From contig JAGVVL010000001.1 in NCBI GenBank assembly GCA_018287875.1, positions 5,828,001 through 5,892,000 on the forward strand: 64,000 nucleotides of DNA. The letters are read 5' to 3'. Positions 32,794-44,424 of the stretch are shown piece after piece. Every line of letters begins with the position of its first letter. The stretch's first letter is position 1. The notes beneath the pieces were generated by a model. That model had not been told where the DNA came from. It worked only from the letters and a program-made list of their open reading frames with translations, and searched no databases. The DNA comes from Nigrospora sphaerica (taxonomy: Eukaryota; Ascomycota; Sordariomycetes; Amphisphaeriales; Apiosporaceae). Made by a program: the position numbers and the translations under genes.

Positions 32794-35700
32794 ATGTCGT
32801 TGTCTTTCTCCAACAGCACACACCCCCGATCCCTCGAAACCTCCTCCAAAATGGAGGCCGCGCAGGCTCAGGCTCAAGCCCAGACCCAGGCCCAGGCCCA
32901 GGCCCTGGCGCAGCAGCAGCAGCAGCAGCAGCAGCCGACTTCGACAATGGCGGCGTCGCGATCCAGTGGCCGCAGACGCCGTGGAGCCGCCGCCGGGAAC
33001 ACTTCGCACACGTGCCCACACTGTGGCCGAAGCTTCAAGCGCTCCGAACACAAGGAACGCCACGTGCGGACTCGTCAGTACCCCGGATTTTCCTTTCTTT
33101 TTCAGCATCGCCGGCTTGGTTCTGTTGGGTCGCGACGACGGCGGCGCGGGGTACCTTGGTCTGGTGCCCGTGCGGCCGGTGGTTGGTGGCCCATCCGCTC
33201 GCAGCCATTCCCGTCTTTTGTCTCCTTCGTCCATTACACAATAGAGCTGGCCAGCAAGCCGCTGGCCAGTTCACACTGGAACGGCCCCTCCCCCGGGCCA
33301 TGCTGCCCATCGAACGAATCGTTTCGTTCCTCCTCCGCACTCTGGCCCGGCACCCAAATCTGGAGCCTTGCCTCTTGTTCAACCCCTCCTCGTGTCTCCA
33401 GCGTGCCCATACAGACCAACCCGGGCCTAGTGGGTGTGGGTGGGCAAGCGGGCAGGCCACCACCCGCCATCCAAGCGCGGAGAAACGCACATCATCCTCA
33501 CTACACGGTAGTTGGCGCGCGCGGACACGCCTGCAGGGCCGCCCAGGCCGGTGCCAACGCACCCGCCGCTCTGCCGCTCGCTCCGTCCAGTCGACGATCG
33601 GCAGCAGCACATTCTGACGTGCCACTCATGATGCAGATACCAAGGAGAAGCCCTTTATTTGCCACTGCGGAGCTGCCTTCACGCGCCGCGATTTGTTGAC
33701 TCGGCATCAACGCATTGCTCTGCACGAGAGGTCGCCGCCCGAGGAACGGTCGACTGCCCATGGCGCCGCGAAAAGCCCCGGCAGCGGTGTCGACGATATG
33801 ACCACTGCAGCCGCAGCCGCTGCCGTTTCGTTGTCTGGCATGAGTATGAATCCCTGGGGCCAGCAACAGCCCTCACAGCCTATGCCCATGGCCGGGGGCT
33901 ACCGGGATCCCAATCCGGGCCTGGAGGAGCCGCCCGGCATCGTTGCGCAGCCCTTTCAGCAGCCTATGCTGGCCCACGAATACTTTGACAATGGTCAGTC
34001 GCCCCCCTACCGCCGCCCTGTTTCCGCCAAACTGACATGACCTACAGGCCAGGACATCACCGGCGGCTTTGACCACTTTCGCGAATTCGCCAACTTCCTC
34101 GACGGCGTGGGCCTGCCCGCCGAGTGGAGTCCCTATTTCCACGGCCCGGAACCGGAGAACGACCTGCTGGACCCAGAGCTGCGGGATCCGAGGCCAGACG
34201 CCACCGACATGGCGGCGCACGATGGGAGGGCGGGTACGCCCTTCAGCTACTGGCTCCCCTCGGCCCCAGAGAAGAGCAAGCTAACGGAGGGACAATCCGA
34301 GAACAGTAAGTGCCATTTTTCTCTTCGCTACAAGTCGAATCGCGTGCCGTTTGCTTTTCCTTCGCACGCAGCTCCGCCCGGCATACTCGTCTTGACTTTA
34401 GTAACACCGCTGCAAAGGTATTCATGTGCAGTGAATCAACGAGCCGCAACAGGACCCCTGGGATTATCGAGCAAGGCACTGCCGTGCCCGCCTCACAACA
34501 TCGTGTATTTTGGAGCGTCAGACTTGTTGAGCGTCTGCTTGTGTTGATACCAATGTTCATACCAAAAGCTACCTGATGTAATGGAACCGTCATGCTGACT
34601 ATGCTGTTGTGCCCTCCAAGAATCCCGTGGCGTAGAGAGGGTGTCGCCGGCCTTCAGAGTAGCAGAGGAGCAGCGTGACTGTTTGGCTTCCTACCTAGAG
34701 TCGTTCCGCGATGTCATCGATACCGACTTCATGCTGCCTTCACGCCATGCTCTCACGAGATACGTGACGTCGTACTTCCAGGGCTTCCACCTTCACATGC
34801 CCTTCATCCACCAACCGACGTGGACCGTTCCCGGGTCCGCGCCCGAACTGGTACTTGCCGTGGCGACCATGGGCGCTCAGTACTGCTTTGAATTTCGCAA
34901 TTCGGAACGACTGTTCCGGGCGGCCAAGGCAGTCCTTCTCGAACGGCTCATCCACGAACACGGACGCTTCGGGCCCAAGACGAGCACGTTTCTGAACATG
35001 CACAACTTTTGTCCTGTGGCGGGGCTCGAGTGCGGGCCGACGCCTCCCGGCTGGGGCAAAGAGGGCGGGCCGTGGGAGCCCATGGAAACAGTACGCGCGC
35101 TCGTGATACTGATGGGCTTCGCAACCTGGGAGCGCAGCGAACGATTCGTCGTCGAGGCCTTTTCTCTCCAAAGTCTTCTCGTGCAGATTCTCCGCGATAT
35201 TGGGCTGGATGAACAAGTCGATGTCGTCAGCAACGCCCCCCACCCCAGGGCGGCCTGGCTGGCTTGGGTACGACAGGAGTCTGAACGACGCACCAAGCTG
35301 ATCTCCTTCACCTTCCTGCACACCCACAGTGTCGCATACAACGTCTATCCCGTTTTGCGCAGCAACGAGCTACATCTGAGGCTACCCTGCTCCACAGCGG
35401 AATGGAAAGCCTCAAATGCGTGCCAGTGGCAACTCGCACGGAGAGCCATAGGCAAGGAACAGCTCAACTTCCAAGATGCTCTGTCACTGCTTCTCAGGTA
35501 TGGGGATGGTACGGCGCCTCTGGACCCGATACCAACCCCCCTTGGAAACTACGTCCTCCTGCACGGGTTACTCCAGAGGATACATATCGTCCGGGACCTC
35601 TCGCTTCCCATCATGGACCACTCGGCCGCACTGCCCGCCGAGGAGGTGAACAAGCTTGAGTAAGCGCCACACCCAGCCCCGGACGCCGTGCATGGACTGA

Positions 35701-36432
35701 TGTGACCCCTACTCCTTAGACGTGGCCTACGCTCCTGGACGAGTGGCTGGCAGCAGGCCCCTGAAAGCAGCCTCGACCCGAACAACGAGAATGGGCCGAT
35801 CCCTTTCACGTCAAGCTCACTTCTGGGACTGGCGTACGTCCGCATATATCTCAACTTGGGCCCCTTTCGCCAACTGGAGACTCGAGATCCCTCTCGAATT
35901 GCCCGAGCGCTGTGTCGGTCGCCAAGTGTTGAGCGGAGCGATGGTGTCATCTCAGCTCTCCTCTATGCCGCGCATGCGTTAAGCGTGCCCGTCAGGTTGG
36001 GTATCGACCGAGTCGCTCGCAGCCAGGCCTTTTTCTGGAGTGTCCGGCATTCTCTCTCGGGGCTCGAGTGTGCCGTCCTCCTAGGCAAGTGGCTCCACAT
36101 GCTGAAAGCCTCCATGGATGTCCCCATGACTGGTAGGTTTATTCCTCTACCCTCCTTAAGGGACCCGCGGGTAGTGTCGTACTAACAAGCCAAAAGATAG
36201 CGAAGATCGAATACTGCACTGGGTCCGGTGCATCGTCGCGGAAGCCTACGCGGTAGTAGACTTTGATGACCAGGAATCCGAGGTGCCCACCGACCCCGGA
36301 GGCTTGGGCCTTGCTGTCTTGAAGATCTGGGCACACTTCTTCAAGAGCAACACACAGTGGCCGTTCATCAACATCATTGGGCTCAGTCTGGAGAGGTACC
36401 GAGAAATCCTCTCCAGGGGTGCTGGCCACTGA
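32794..36432 (+). CDS. Transcription factor: two C2H2 fingers plus fungal_trans domain
   Basis: DNA-binding regulator, 860 residues. Exons: 32794-33073, 33637-33993, 34048-34305, 34621-35659, 35720-36132, 36197-36432; phases 1,1,1,2,1. The Q/A-rich N-terminus (Q-run near 43-50) is followed by finger 1, CPHCGRSFKRSEHKERHVRTH (C74, C77, H90, H94), and finger 2, C102-x-C104 then AFTRRDLLTRH. The fungal_trans region is recognisable around FQGFHLHMPFIHQPTW (about 350-365) and continues through the helical C-terminal half. The wording of the fingers resembles the AmdX/Adr1 type, which controls nitrogen- and carbon-source genes. Odd points: intron 1 is 563 nt, has a GTCAGT donor, splits the H94 codon and is stop-free in frame. 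Intron 3 is 315 nt. An ATG at 32851 is an alternative start. Confidence 0.88.
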
Positions 36433-39206
36433 GTCGTCTGGGCCCCAGAGCCGCCCGCCAATTTATTTTATTTTGTGTTTTGGATACCCCAAGGTCCCTC
36501 TCACTCAGGTCGCGGCCTATGCCAGTCGGGATTGCATACAAAAAGCCAAGCAAACAGTCGATATACCCAACAGCACGGACCAGGTAGACGCTTCTTCGAA
36601 GGCAATCTGTGCTCGTCACAGCTCACGAACTTCCGGCTGGCTGCTTTCTTGTCCAGTCTCTTTTCAAGGTGGCATATCTCACTCGCTTACACTTACCTCG
36701 AATGTCTGTCAGCCAAAGGCAGTGAACGCGCACCGTGGGGCTGTGACTGTTGTCATGTGGCAAGGGAAGCCAAAGAGATACCGACAATGTCATTCGTATG
36801 ACGCAGATCAAAATGAGTTGGTGAAATGTCTCACCCCGTTTGACCAACGATGATCTCTTACCTCACCTCCCATGCCACTGCGGCGCTACAAGAGGACTTT
36901 CCACCATTCGCCAAAGTGGCCCATCCGCCATGTCCATGATCGAGCAGGAAATTTCTCACCAATCACGCCTTGGCTCTTCTATTTCACAGATACGAGGACG
37001 CCAAAATTACGAGCCCTGTGTTGCTACGTCCGCGAGCCCATCGAATGTCACTACGGCCAACGCAAGATCTCGCTCAAGATGCGTAAGACCCGCTGTGAAC
37101 CCCCCGACTGACCTGGGGACCAAGAAGGGAGAGGTACAAGCGGTGGCAGATATGTACGAACTGCCAGACGGGCCGGAGCCCAGAGTGGATGCTGTATGAG
37201 TGGCAGGCCTCCTGGAACCGGCTGAAGCCCCGGCCGCACCAAAGCGGGAGCCGGAGCCGGGGCCACCTGTAGAGCCAGAGCTCCGATCCCCGTGTCTTCC
37301 AACTTGGAGATAGACTCAAGGAGGGAATTGTTCGAAGTACGAACGGCCCTGACGATGACGGGACTGCGCGAAGAACCCCCAGATATAGACCAGAACCCCG
37401 TCATGACATCGGCAGGAGCTTTCGGTAATGAGGACTGCAGCATACGGTGGTAGGGAGACGACCGAAGCGGCTTCGTAGTTGGCAATACCACCCTGGCGAC
37501 AAAGGCCAGGGTGAGCCGAAGGCCGGCCGCCGACGCAGGTGGACATTGGGTCAATATACATTGTCCGACCGATATGAACCCCAATTCGAGACCCGATGGC
37601 AGTCGGTGCCAAGGAGAACACCCCTGCGACACGTGCTTTTTGTCTTATACGCAAAAGTCTAAGGCGGACCCCTCCACGAGTGGTTGCCGAGCAATGTTTC
37701 ACCTGCGCTGTGAATGTCCCGCAGGATGTGTCTGAAGCGGCAAGCAGGAGAAGAGGAACAGGCACTCGGCTTAGGAAGGCTGGCTGCGTTCCCCACGTGT
37801 TTGGAAGAGTACGGGAGGATGCAGCAGAGACACCATGTTAGGGATTCTCGGCATGCCGTGCCCTGAGCACGTGTGGTCGTAGCGGTGGGGACCCGGGCCG
37901 CCCCAGGAGGTCTCTCTTGCCCAGGAGATCTAGTATGTGCCTCATAGGACGTCACGACGAGGAAGCAGCAGGATCCCACGGCGTCAGCCGCTCGGCCGAC
38001 CGCATCTAGGCTTTTTCTCGACGGTTGGGCGGGCAAACCGGCCTGCACAAAGGCCAGGCCCGCCAGGTCCCTCGGGCGGCGGGTTTCTCGAGGCAGCTGG
38101 GTGTCTTCCTTCCAGCCTGCTTCAAGAGGTGGTCCTGGCGGTGGGCCGAGACGAGAGGCCTTTCCTCATGGCATACCCAGAGCTCGGTCCGTGGGGTGCG
38201 AGCGGCTTGACTGCCCTGGAGACTCGGGGAGATGACATATGTCGCATGGGTATTGAAGTGTGGGACAGCATGTGTGTGAGAGCGTGTGCGCGCGCGCGCG
38301 CCGCTCCGAAAGGGGCCATAGCTGCGATGCGTCGGGCTCATCTTCCCTAACAGGGGCCCCTTCGCTCGAGCGGCTCGACGACTACCGGAAGGCAACTGAG
38401 AAAATGCTCGACGTGGCAGACAGCCGCCATATCGACAAAGTCCGCACGAGCTTGAGCATTATCACCCCTGTGCTTCACCTGCGGCAACGTGGCTGGACCG
38501 CCCGTGTTTTCTCCCAGCCCGGGCCACTGCTGGAAACGGCTTTGTTCGGCACGAGTTGCCTGTCATCCAAGCGATACTTCCTTCCCGGGAGACGGATCAG
38601 CGACAACCCTGGCTCGGCGTCCTGACAGCAAAAGCTGAAACAGCGCCTCTGGAAGCCGGGCCCAACGGCGACGGCGACGGTAGCAGCAGCAGCAGCAGCA
38701 TCGCCGTCGTCTCCTCTCCCTGTGCGAGGAGGGAGCCCGGAAGAGGCGTGTAACTGCCGTCTAAGACACAATGGTAAAAGAATTGCTTCGAGGGCCCGGC
38801 GTGGCGGTCGTGGCGAGGGCTAGCGAATCCGTCAGCCCGCCAGCCCAGAAACCACTGCGCACATCGGGTGGCCCCCCCCCAAATGGTGAGTGAGCTTGAG
38901 GGCGTCAGTCCATCGCATATGATATGATCCAGGCGAGAGGACCAACCGCTACGTCAAGTTAGATAGACGTGGGCATCCTGGCAGGACTGCCGTATTGAGT
39001 GTCAGTGGAAACACACGCGCACTCGAGGGCCGGCGCTGGACGCCTGGTTGCTTTTCCCAGGGCTGTGTGGCCGTAGGCCGCTCGTTCGCGAGCATTGTAT
39101 GGCAAATTAGTACCCAGCTGGGCTATGCGCTGGGCGGAGGATTTGCCCACTTTCCCACACTTCCCACGCTTCCTCACCCGTAGCAAGACAAGCTGGCCAA
39201 CCTGGT

Positions 39207-39217
39207 GGGGGGGGGGG
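39207..39217 (+). repeat. G11 homopolymer (with G12 at 39836-39847)
   Basis: Two runs about 620 bp apart in the 8 kb gene-poor region. Confidence 0.9.
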
Positions 39218-42200
39218 CTGATCGCCCAATGATTGGAAGGGTACCTATCACGATTGAGTCCCTGCGCCGGCCGCTGACTTGAGACCAATCCTCGGCCGAT
39301 CACGAGGGGGGAGGGGCGGCCTTGGTATAGAGGTGATAAGGCATGGAATGGGGGCATGAGAGCTGTGCGCTGGCAAGCAGGGTTACAGGGCCATTCAGCA
39401 CTTCCGGCAATTGAGAGAAAAAGGTTATCGGTAGGCTGTGCTCTTCCAGCTTCCCTTCCCTAGAATTGGAAACCTGACAAGCTTGCCGGGTCCGCTAGGT
39501 GCCCGAAAGCATGGTCAAACGGCAAGTAAACTCTGCCGCCAACGCAAACCGGCTGTCACCTGCCCTCATGTGAAAAAAGTTAGTCCCGATACCGTGACCT
39601 CGGATGGAAAGCGAAGACGCCATCGCAAGACTGCGCTTGTTGGGCGTACGCCCCCATGCAGACCGGGGAGTAGGGGTAGGGGAAAGAAAGGGCTAGGCGC
39701 CTACGACATGACATGTGCATGCCCGAACCGAGAGAGAGGGCGTTGATGGGGAAGAGAGATTGAGGACATGGCATTTCGGTTGTCGGCGGCAGGCGCGGAT
39801 GAGCTGCCTGTTCTGGCCATAAGAGGCTGCATATTGGGGGGGGGGGGCTCGGTATGGGTTTAGCGGGATCCCGTTTCCCCCTCCCCATCTCCCCATCATG
39901 TAATAATCTTCGTACCTATAGTATGTCTGTAATTGTACAGACGGAGCGCTGGTAATCCGCGGTACCGGGTCAAGGGTTCCCTCCCGTGCGCGCGTCCGCG
40001 GTACGCGCCCGCTCGTTGCCCCAAACGTTTTGGCGTGCGCACGGCGTGCGAAGGGTCCGTCCCATGTGGCGCCAATCTTTTTGCGAGCTGAGCAGCAACC
40101 TGTGCGGGCGCGGGGCCTTGGCCGGCAGGACGGCATTGCATGCAGACGGGCATCCCATCCCTACAGGGTGTTCCGTAGGGAAAGCAAAATGTCCGTTCCG
40201 GAAGGGTCATGGGCGACTCCATGCCAATAGACGGACGTCGTTTGTATCTTCACGTTCGCGGCAAGTGGATCGGTAGAGGATCCTCCTCCTACTCAACCCC
40301 CCAGCGAACCCTACGACGCTTGCTCGAAATATCCCCCCAGCGTTTGTGCCCAGCCCGCCCCCCCGGTGCGGGAGCGGATGGGGAAACAGCCCGACACTGC
40401 CCCCGTATTACACAGTAGGCCGACATTGTTACATTGCAACTGGAGACGCGGAGACGCGGAGTCCTGGAAACTGGCTACGTTCCATGAAGGGCCATGTGCC
40501 AGTGCCATGTCGTCCCAGATCTCCCATCACCCACCCGATCGCCAGCGATCCCGAGGGCCCGCACGCCCAGCCTAGTTTGGTTGGAGAGAAACAGTCAAGA
40601 TGAGCTGGCAGACGCGTAGCGCACGTTTGCGAACCAGTCATGGGCTCAAATGAAGACGCAGGTTTGCGAGGGAGGGAGGGGGGCTCAAGGGACCCGGGCA
40701 GGGCCCCTGAGCCCAGGCGAAAAGAAGCCATGAACATGGTGCCGGGGTGGGGGAAGAGCTAGTTGTAGGTACGATGTACATTTTGGGGAGCTGTCCCCCG
40801 ATGGTGCCAGAACAGCCATGACAAAAGCCCCCGATGTTTAGTCGTATTACAAGGCTGCCACGGGCGAGGAGGGGCGGCGATCCAGGCACGAAACATGGGG
40901 ATATCTGAATGGCCGTCGGAATGTTTTTGGTACCTGGCTAGCGACAACGGTTTCTTGGCTGGAATTGCTGGTCTCGGCTGCGGGGCCATCTGGGAGTTTG
41001 GATGCTCTTGTAACAAACTGACCGCAAAAGCAGCTAGCCCCGATACGAACGGGCTTCTGAGCGACCAGCGCGCATGGGGAGGGATGGAGCGGGGGGCAAA
41101 GTCCAACATTGTGATGTCATGACCCGGCACTCGCGATTAATTCCAGCGCTAGGCTGGGAGTCGAGGACAGTGAGGAGTGGTGGTGGGTAATGAAAGAGGG
41201 CCGACGCTCTGGTTTGATACTCTCCGTTGGAACGGAACAAGAAATAGTGAGGATATGGAAAGTACTACTAATCCAGGGCACAGGAACAAACCCACCTATT
41301 GCCTACACAAGTATCTTCATGAGTAATACATGCTTCAGTGGGAGGGAAATTGGGAGCTGAGATCCCGGGCATACCGGGCAAACGGGATGTACCTACCCTA
41401 GGCATGAACAGGGTAGTAGGGAAAGGCCGCTTGTGGGTGCCACCACTCCCACCTACAGTGTACACAGTAGAAAGCTATAGATGGGAGTTATAGCGTGCTG
41501 TCCGGCTTTTGCCAACTATGCGCCAGGGCTCCCTCCCTACCATGCATCTCGGGACCGTGTATGCATGTTCGAGCTGCGTTTGTGTAAAGACCCGGGAGAG
41601 GCCCCGAGAACTTCTCCCCCCTTCGTGTAAGCGGTTTCCCGAACAACCGGGGGGGAAGCTTACGGGCAATCTACTTTGCTTTCGGGACAAACGGCAGGAA
41701 ATCATGACTACTGGCGCCCGGATGGTTTCGCAATGGACCTTGAACCTTTTAATTAGTACTCTTTCCTCGAACCAGCGTAGTTTCTTTTGCTACCCCTCAC
41801 GCAAGACAAGAGAGAGGGAGGGAGGAAGGGAGAGGAGGCTGTGTGTGGGTGTGTACCGTCGATCCATGGGAACGACGGCCACACCAAACCAGCCATTGAG
41901 GACGTGATTTGCCGCAGGCGGAGGTGCAGACGCGAGCGTAAGTGGGCAGACGCACGAGGTGGTCGCGCATTCCAGATGGGGATAAATGACGGCTTGTCGC
42001 CATCTGATTGGCGGAACGCGCGCCGAAGCATCAACAGCTAGGGATGCGCGTTACGCGTCCCGCGTCAGACTTGAAGCAGAGAGGCCCGGCTTTGCGCCCG
42101 CGTCTTCACGAGATTTGACGGGCTGAGCTGCCAATGCTTTCCGGCGTTCGTGGGGTGGGTGTGGTGAGGATAAGCATCCAATGCGAGCGACATGCTTCGC

Positions 42201-43832
42201 GTAGACGGACAGAGCGAGCACACACGCGCGCACGCCAACGCCGCCGCCGCTGCCTTGGCTCTCTGGCCCAATGGTTCGGCCGAATCTTCCTCAGTCGCAA
42301 ACGTTGTAATGCGTGCACGGCATCAGGCTGCAGGTCGCAAACTGACGACTCGTTTCGGGGTGGCACACACTTGTATTGGCAAGCGACGATTGCTCCTGGA
42401 ACGGCGGCTCGCCCGCTCAGACATTCCTCCCTCCTTGACAGCGAACGGTTGCCAGTGTTGGACGTGGTGACAGGCCGCCCGGCCAGCCATACGACCTATT
42501 TCGAGGACCGGTTTCCCACCCTCCAATTCCTTCTCCCTCGCGTTGAGTGTGGCAGTAGTCTCTGGCCGGCTTTCGGGAATCCTTCTGGCGTCCCGTCAAA
42601 CCCGTTAGGCGTTTGTGCGTGTGTGTGCCACGTCGAGGGAATAAGAAAAAGAAGCGTGGTTTTCTTCATGCGGAACAGGCGCCGCTGTGAGGCCCGTTCG
42701 TCCCTTCCCCGTCCCTTCCATTCCTCCACTGGGTCTCTTGGGCCTTGCATCAGCTCAGCATTGAACACCCCCTGGTCATGGTCGTACGGTATCCGTACTA
42801 CAAACAAGCCACTACCGGGCCTTACCACTCCCTCCCACATCCACCAGCGGCGGCAGTTCCATCATGCAGCCGGCCAGACGGGGACCAAAAAATTCAAGGA
42901 AAAAAAAGGACCCATCGGGAAAAGCCATCATCGTCATGGTTCGACCACGTAAGCCGTCCGTCAGGTACGCCCGTAGCCCGCAGGCCAGCGGCACCTGGGG
43001 AAGATAGGCAAGTAATAGTATTCAAGCCATTGGAAGTGTCGTTCGTCCTTGTGCGAAGACTTGGTTCCGCGCCCGCACCACAGCCAGCCCAGCCCAGCCG
43101 TCGTCCTGGGCCGTCCGAGCTAGGCTGGCCGGGATTCGAGACATTCCTGGGCCCTCCATCTTCTTGTGATCAACCCTGTCTCTCATCGTGTCAGCCCCCG
43201 GTCGTCCCGTCCAATCCTCGTCTGGACCTCCGTTCCACACCCTCTGTTCCCGGTGGATTGACGCTGAGTTGGCGTGCTGGCCAAGCTGCGACTGGCTGAA
43301 ATGGAGCCTGGATTGCCGTGTGTGGGCGCTCGTCCCCCCCCTGCTCGCTAGCCGCGACACCTGGGCTCACGGCCGGCTTCTTTCGCCCAGCCAAGGCTCA
43401 AACGAGGAAGCAAAAAAAGAGTTGCTGCTTTGGGTTTGGCGTCCCTTCTAATCCCCGCGCTTGCCTGTACATAGTTTGTACCTCTGCGCCCTATCACTTC
43501 GCCCTTCTTTTCCCTCTCTTCGTTTCTTTCCAGCCTGGTCCGTCATCTGTAGGTCACAAGTACCACTTAGACGTCGAAGGTTGCTACTCCTGCCGCTACC
43601 ACTCCCTCACTTTATCTTGCTCACTCACGAGACGAATCCACCTAACCTATTCAATCCCTCCCGCCATACACCCCCCATCCCGTCCCCTCCCCCTCCCCCG
43701 TCCCCCCTCCACCCGGATCCTGCACGCCCTCTCTCCATCCATCAACCTACCGTACGCATATCTCTCTTGCATACCCGCACCCAATCTGCTGCTACCTAGT
43801 TAGCACCGCCCGCGCTGCTCCTCTCGTCAGCC

Positions 43833-43838
<6 letters not shown>

Positions 43839-43880
<42 letters not shown>
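43839..43880 (+). repeat. CT dinucleotide tract
   Basis: About 21 uninterrupted CT units, 545 bp before the forkhead ATG, inside a generally pyrimidine-rich stretch (43640-43900) typical of fungal promoters and leaders. Confidence 0.9.
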
Positions 43881-43883
<3 letters not shown>

Positions 43884-44424
43884 GTCCCTCGATCCCCGCT
43901 CGCCCAACACCCCCAGCATCTCCTATGGAAGCGGCCCAGGGAGAGAAACGAAGAAGAAAAAAAGGTTACGATTTGGACCTGCAAACCCAGTATATGAATT
44001 TTCTCGCCCAGTACGACTATTGCTCACCGCCGCATCTGAGACTCTGATCGAGGATCATCAAGGCCTCTATCGCGCCACACTTCACCCTGGCTTGCCGTCC
44101 CCACTTCTAATCAAAGCTGCGAGCCCGACCTAACTAAAGTCTTGCCGTGAGTACCTGCCTGTCTGCCTGGCCCACGCTTCCACGCGAATTATCCCTCCGT
44201 CATGCAGACCAAAACGCTGGGTCATGTTCCATTCCCGTCGATGCCCACATGACAGCAGTACATGTACCAGGGCCTCCGCACTCACGCCCACCCGCCGTCG
44301 ATACATCCATAGCTGCGATAACAACTAACACCACACGATATCAGATCACTGCGCCAGTGCGCCCGCCCACCCGCCTTCGCACCGCCGCTGAGCAGAATTA
44401 CCACCTCCGCTGCCTCCGGCCGTC

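Larger units (their letters stand above)
36433..44424. other. Gene-poor region, 8.0 kb, with leader of the forkhead gene
   Basis: I find no gene with a recognisable domain or a consistent exon chain. It holds G11 (39207-39217) and G12 (39836-39847) runs, an alternating CG/GT stretch near 38278-38301 and a long CT tract (43839-43880). A cysteine-rich fragment lies at about 37575-37735. The last 0.6 kb or so is probably promoter and 5' leader of the forkhead gene. Confidence 0.5.

Noticed and set aside
36377..36853. Frame containing QVAAYASRDCIQKAKQ, considered as an extra C-terminal exon of the zinc-finger regulator
   Set aside because: No donor in exon 6 with matching phase joins it to the gene, and exon 6 already ends at a stop after a normal domain end.
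42134..42952. 272-codon plus-strand frame in the gene-poor block
   Set aside because: Mixed Arg/Ser/Pro composition, no domain, several overlapping frames on both strands with equal claim.
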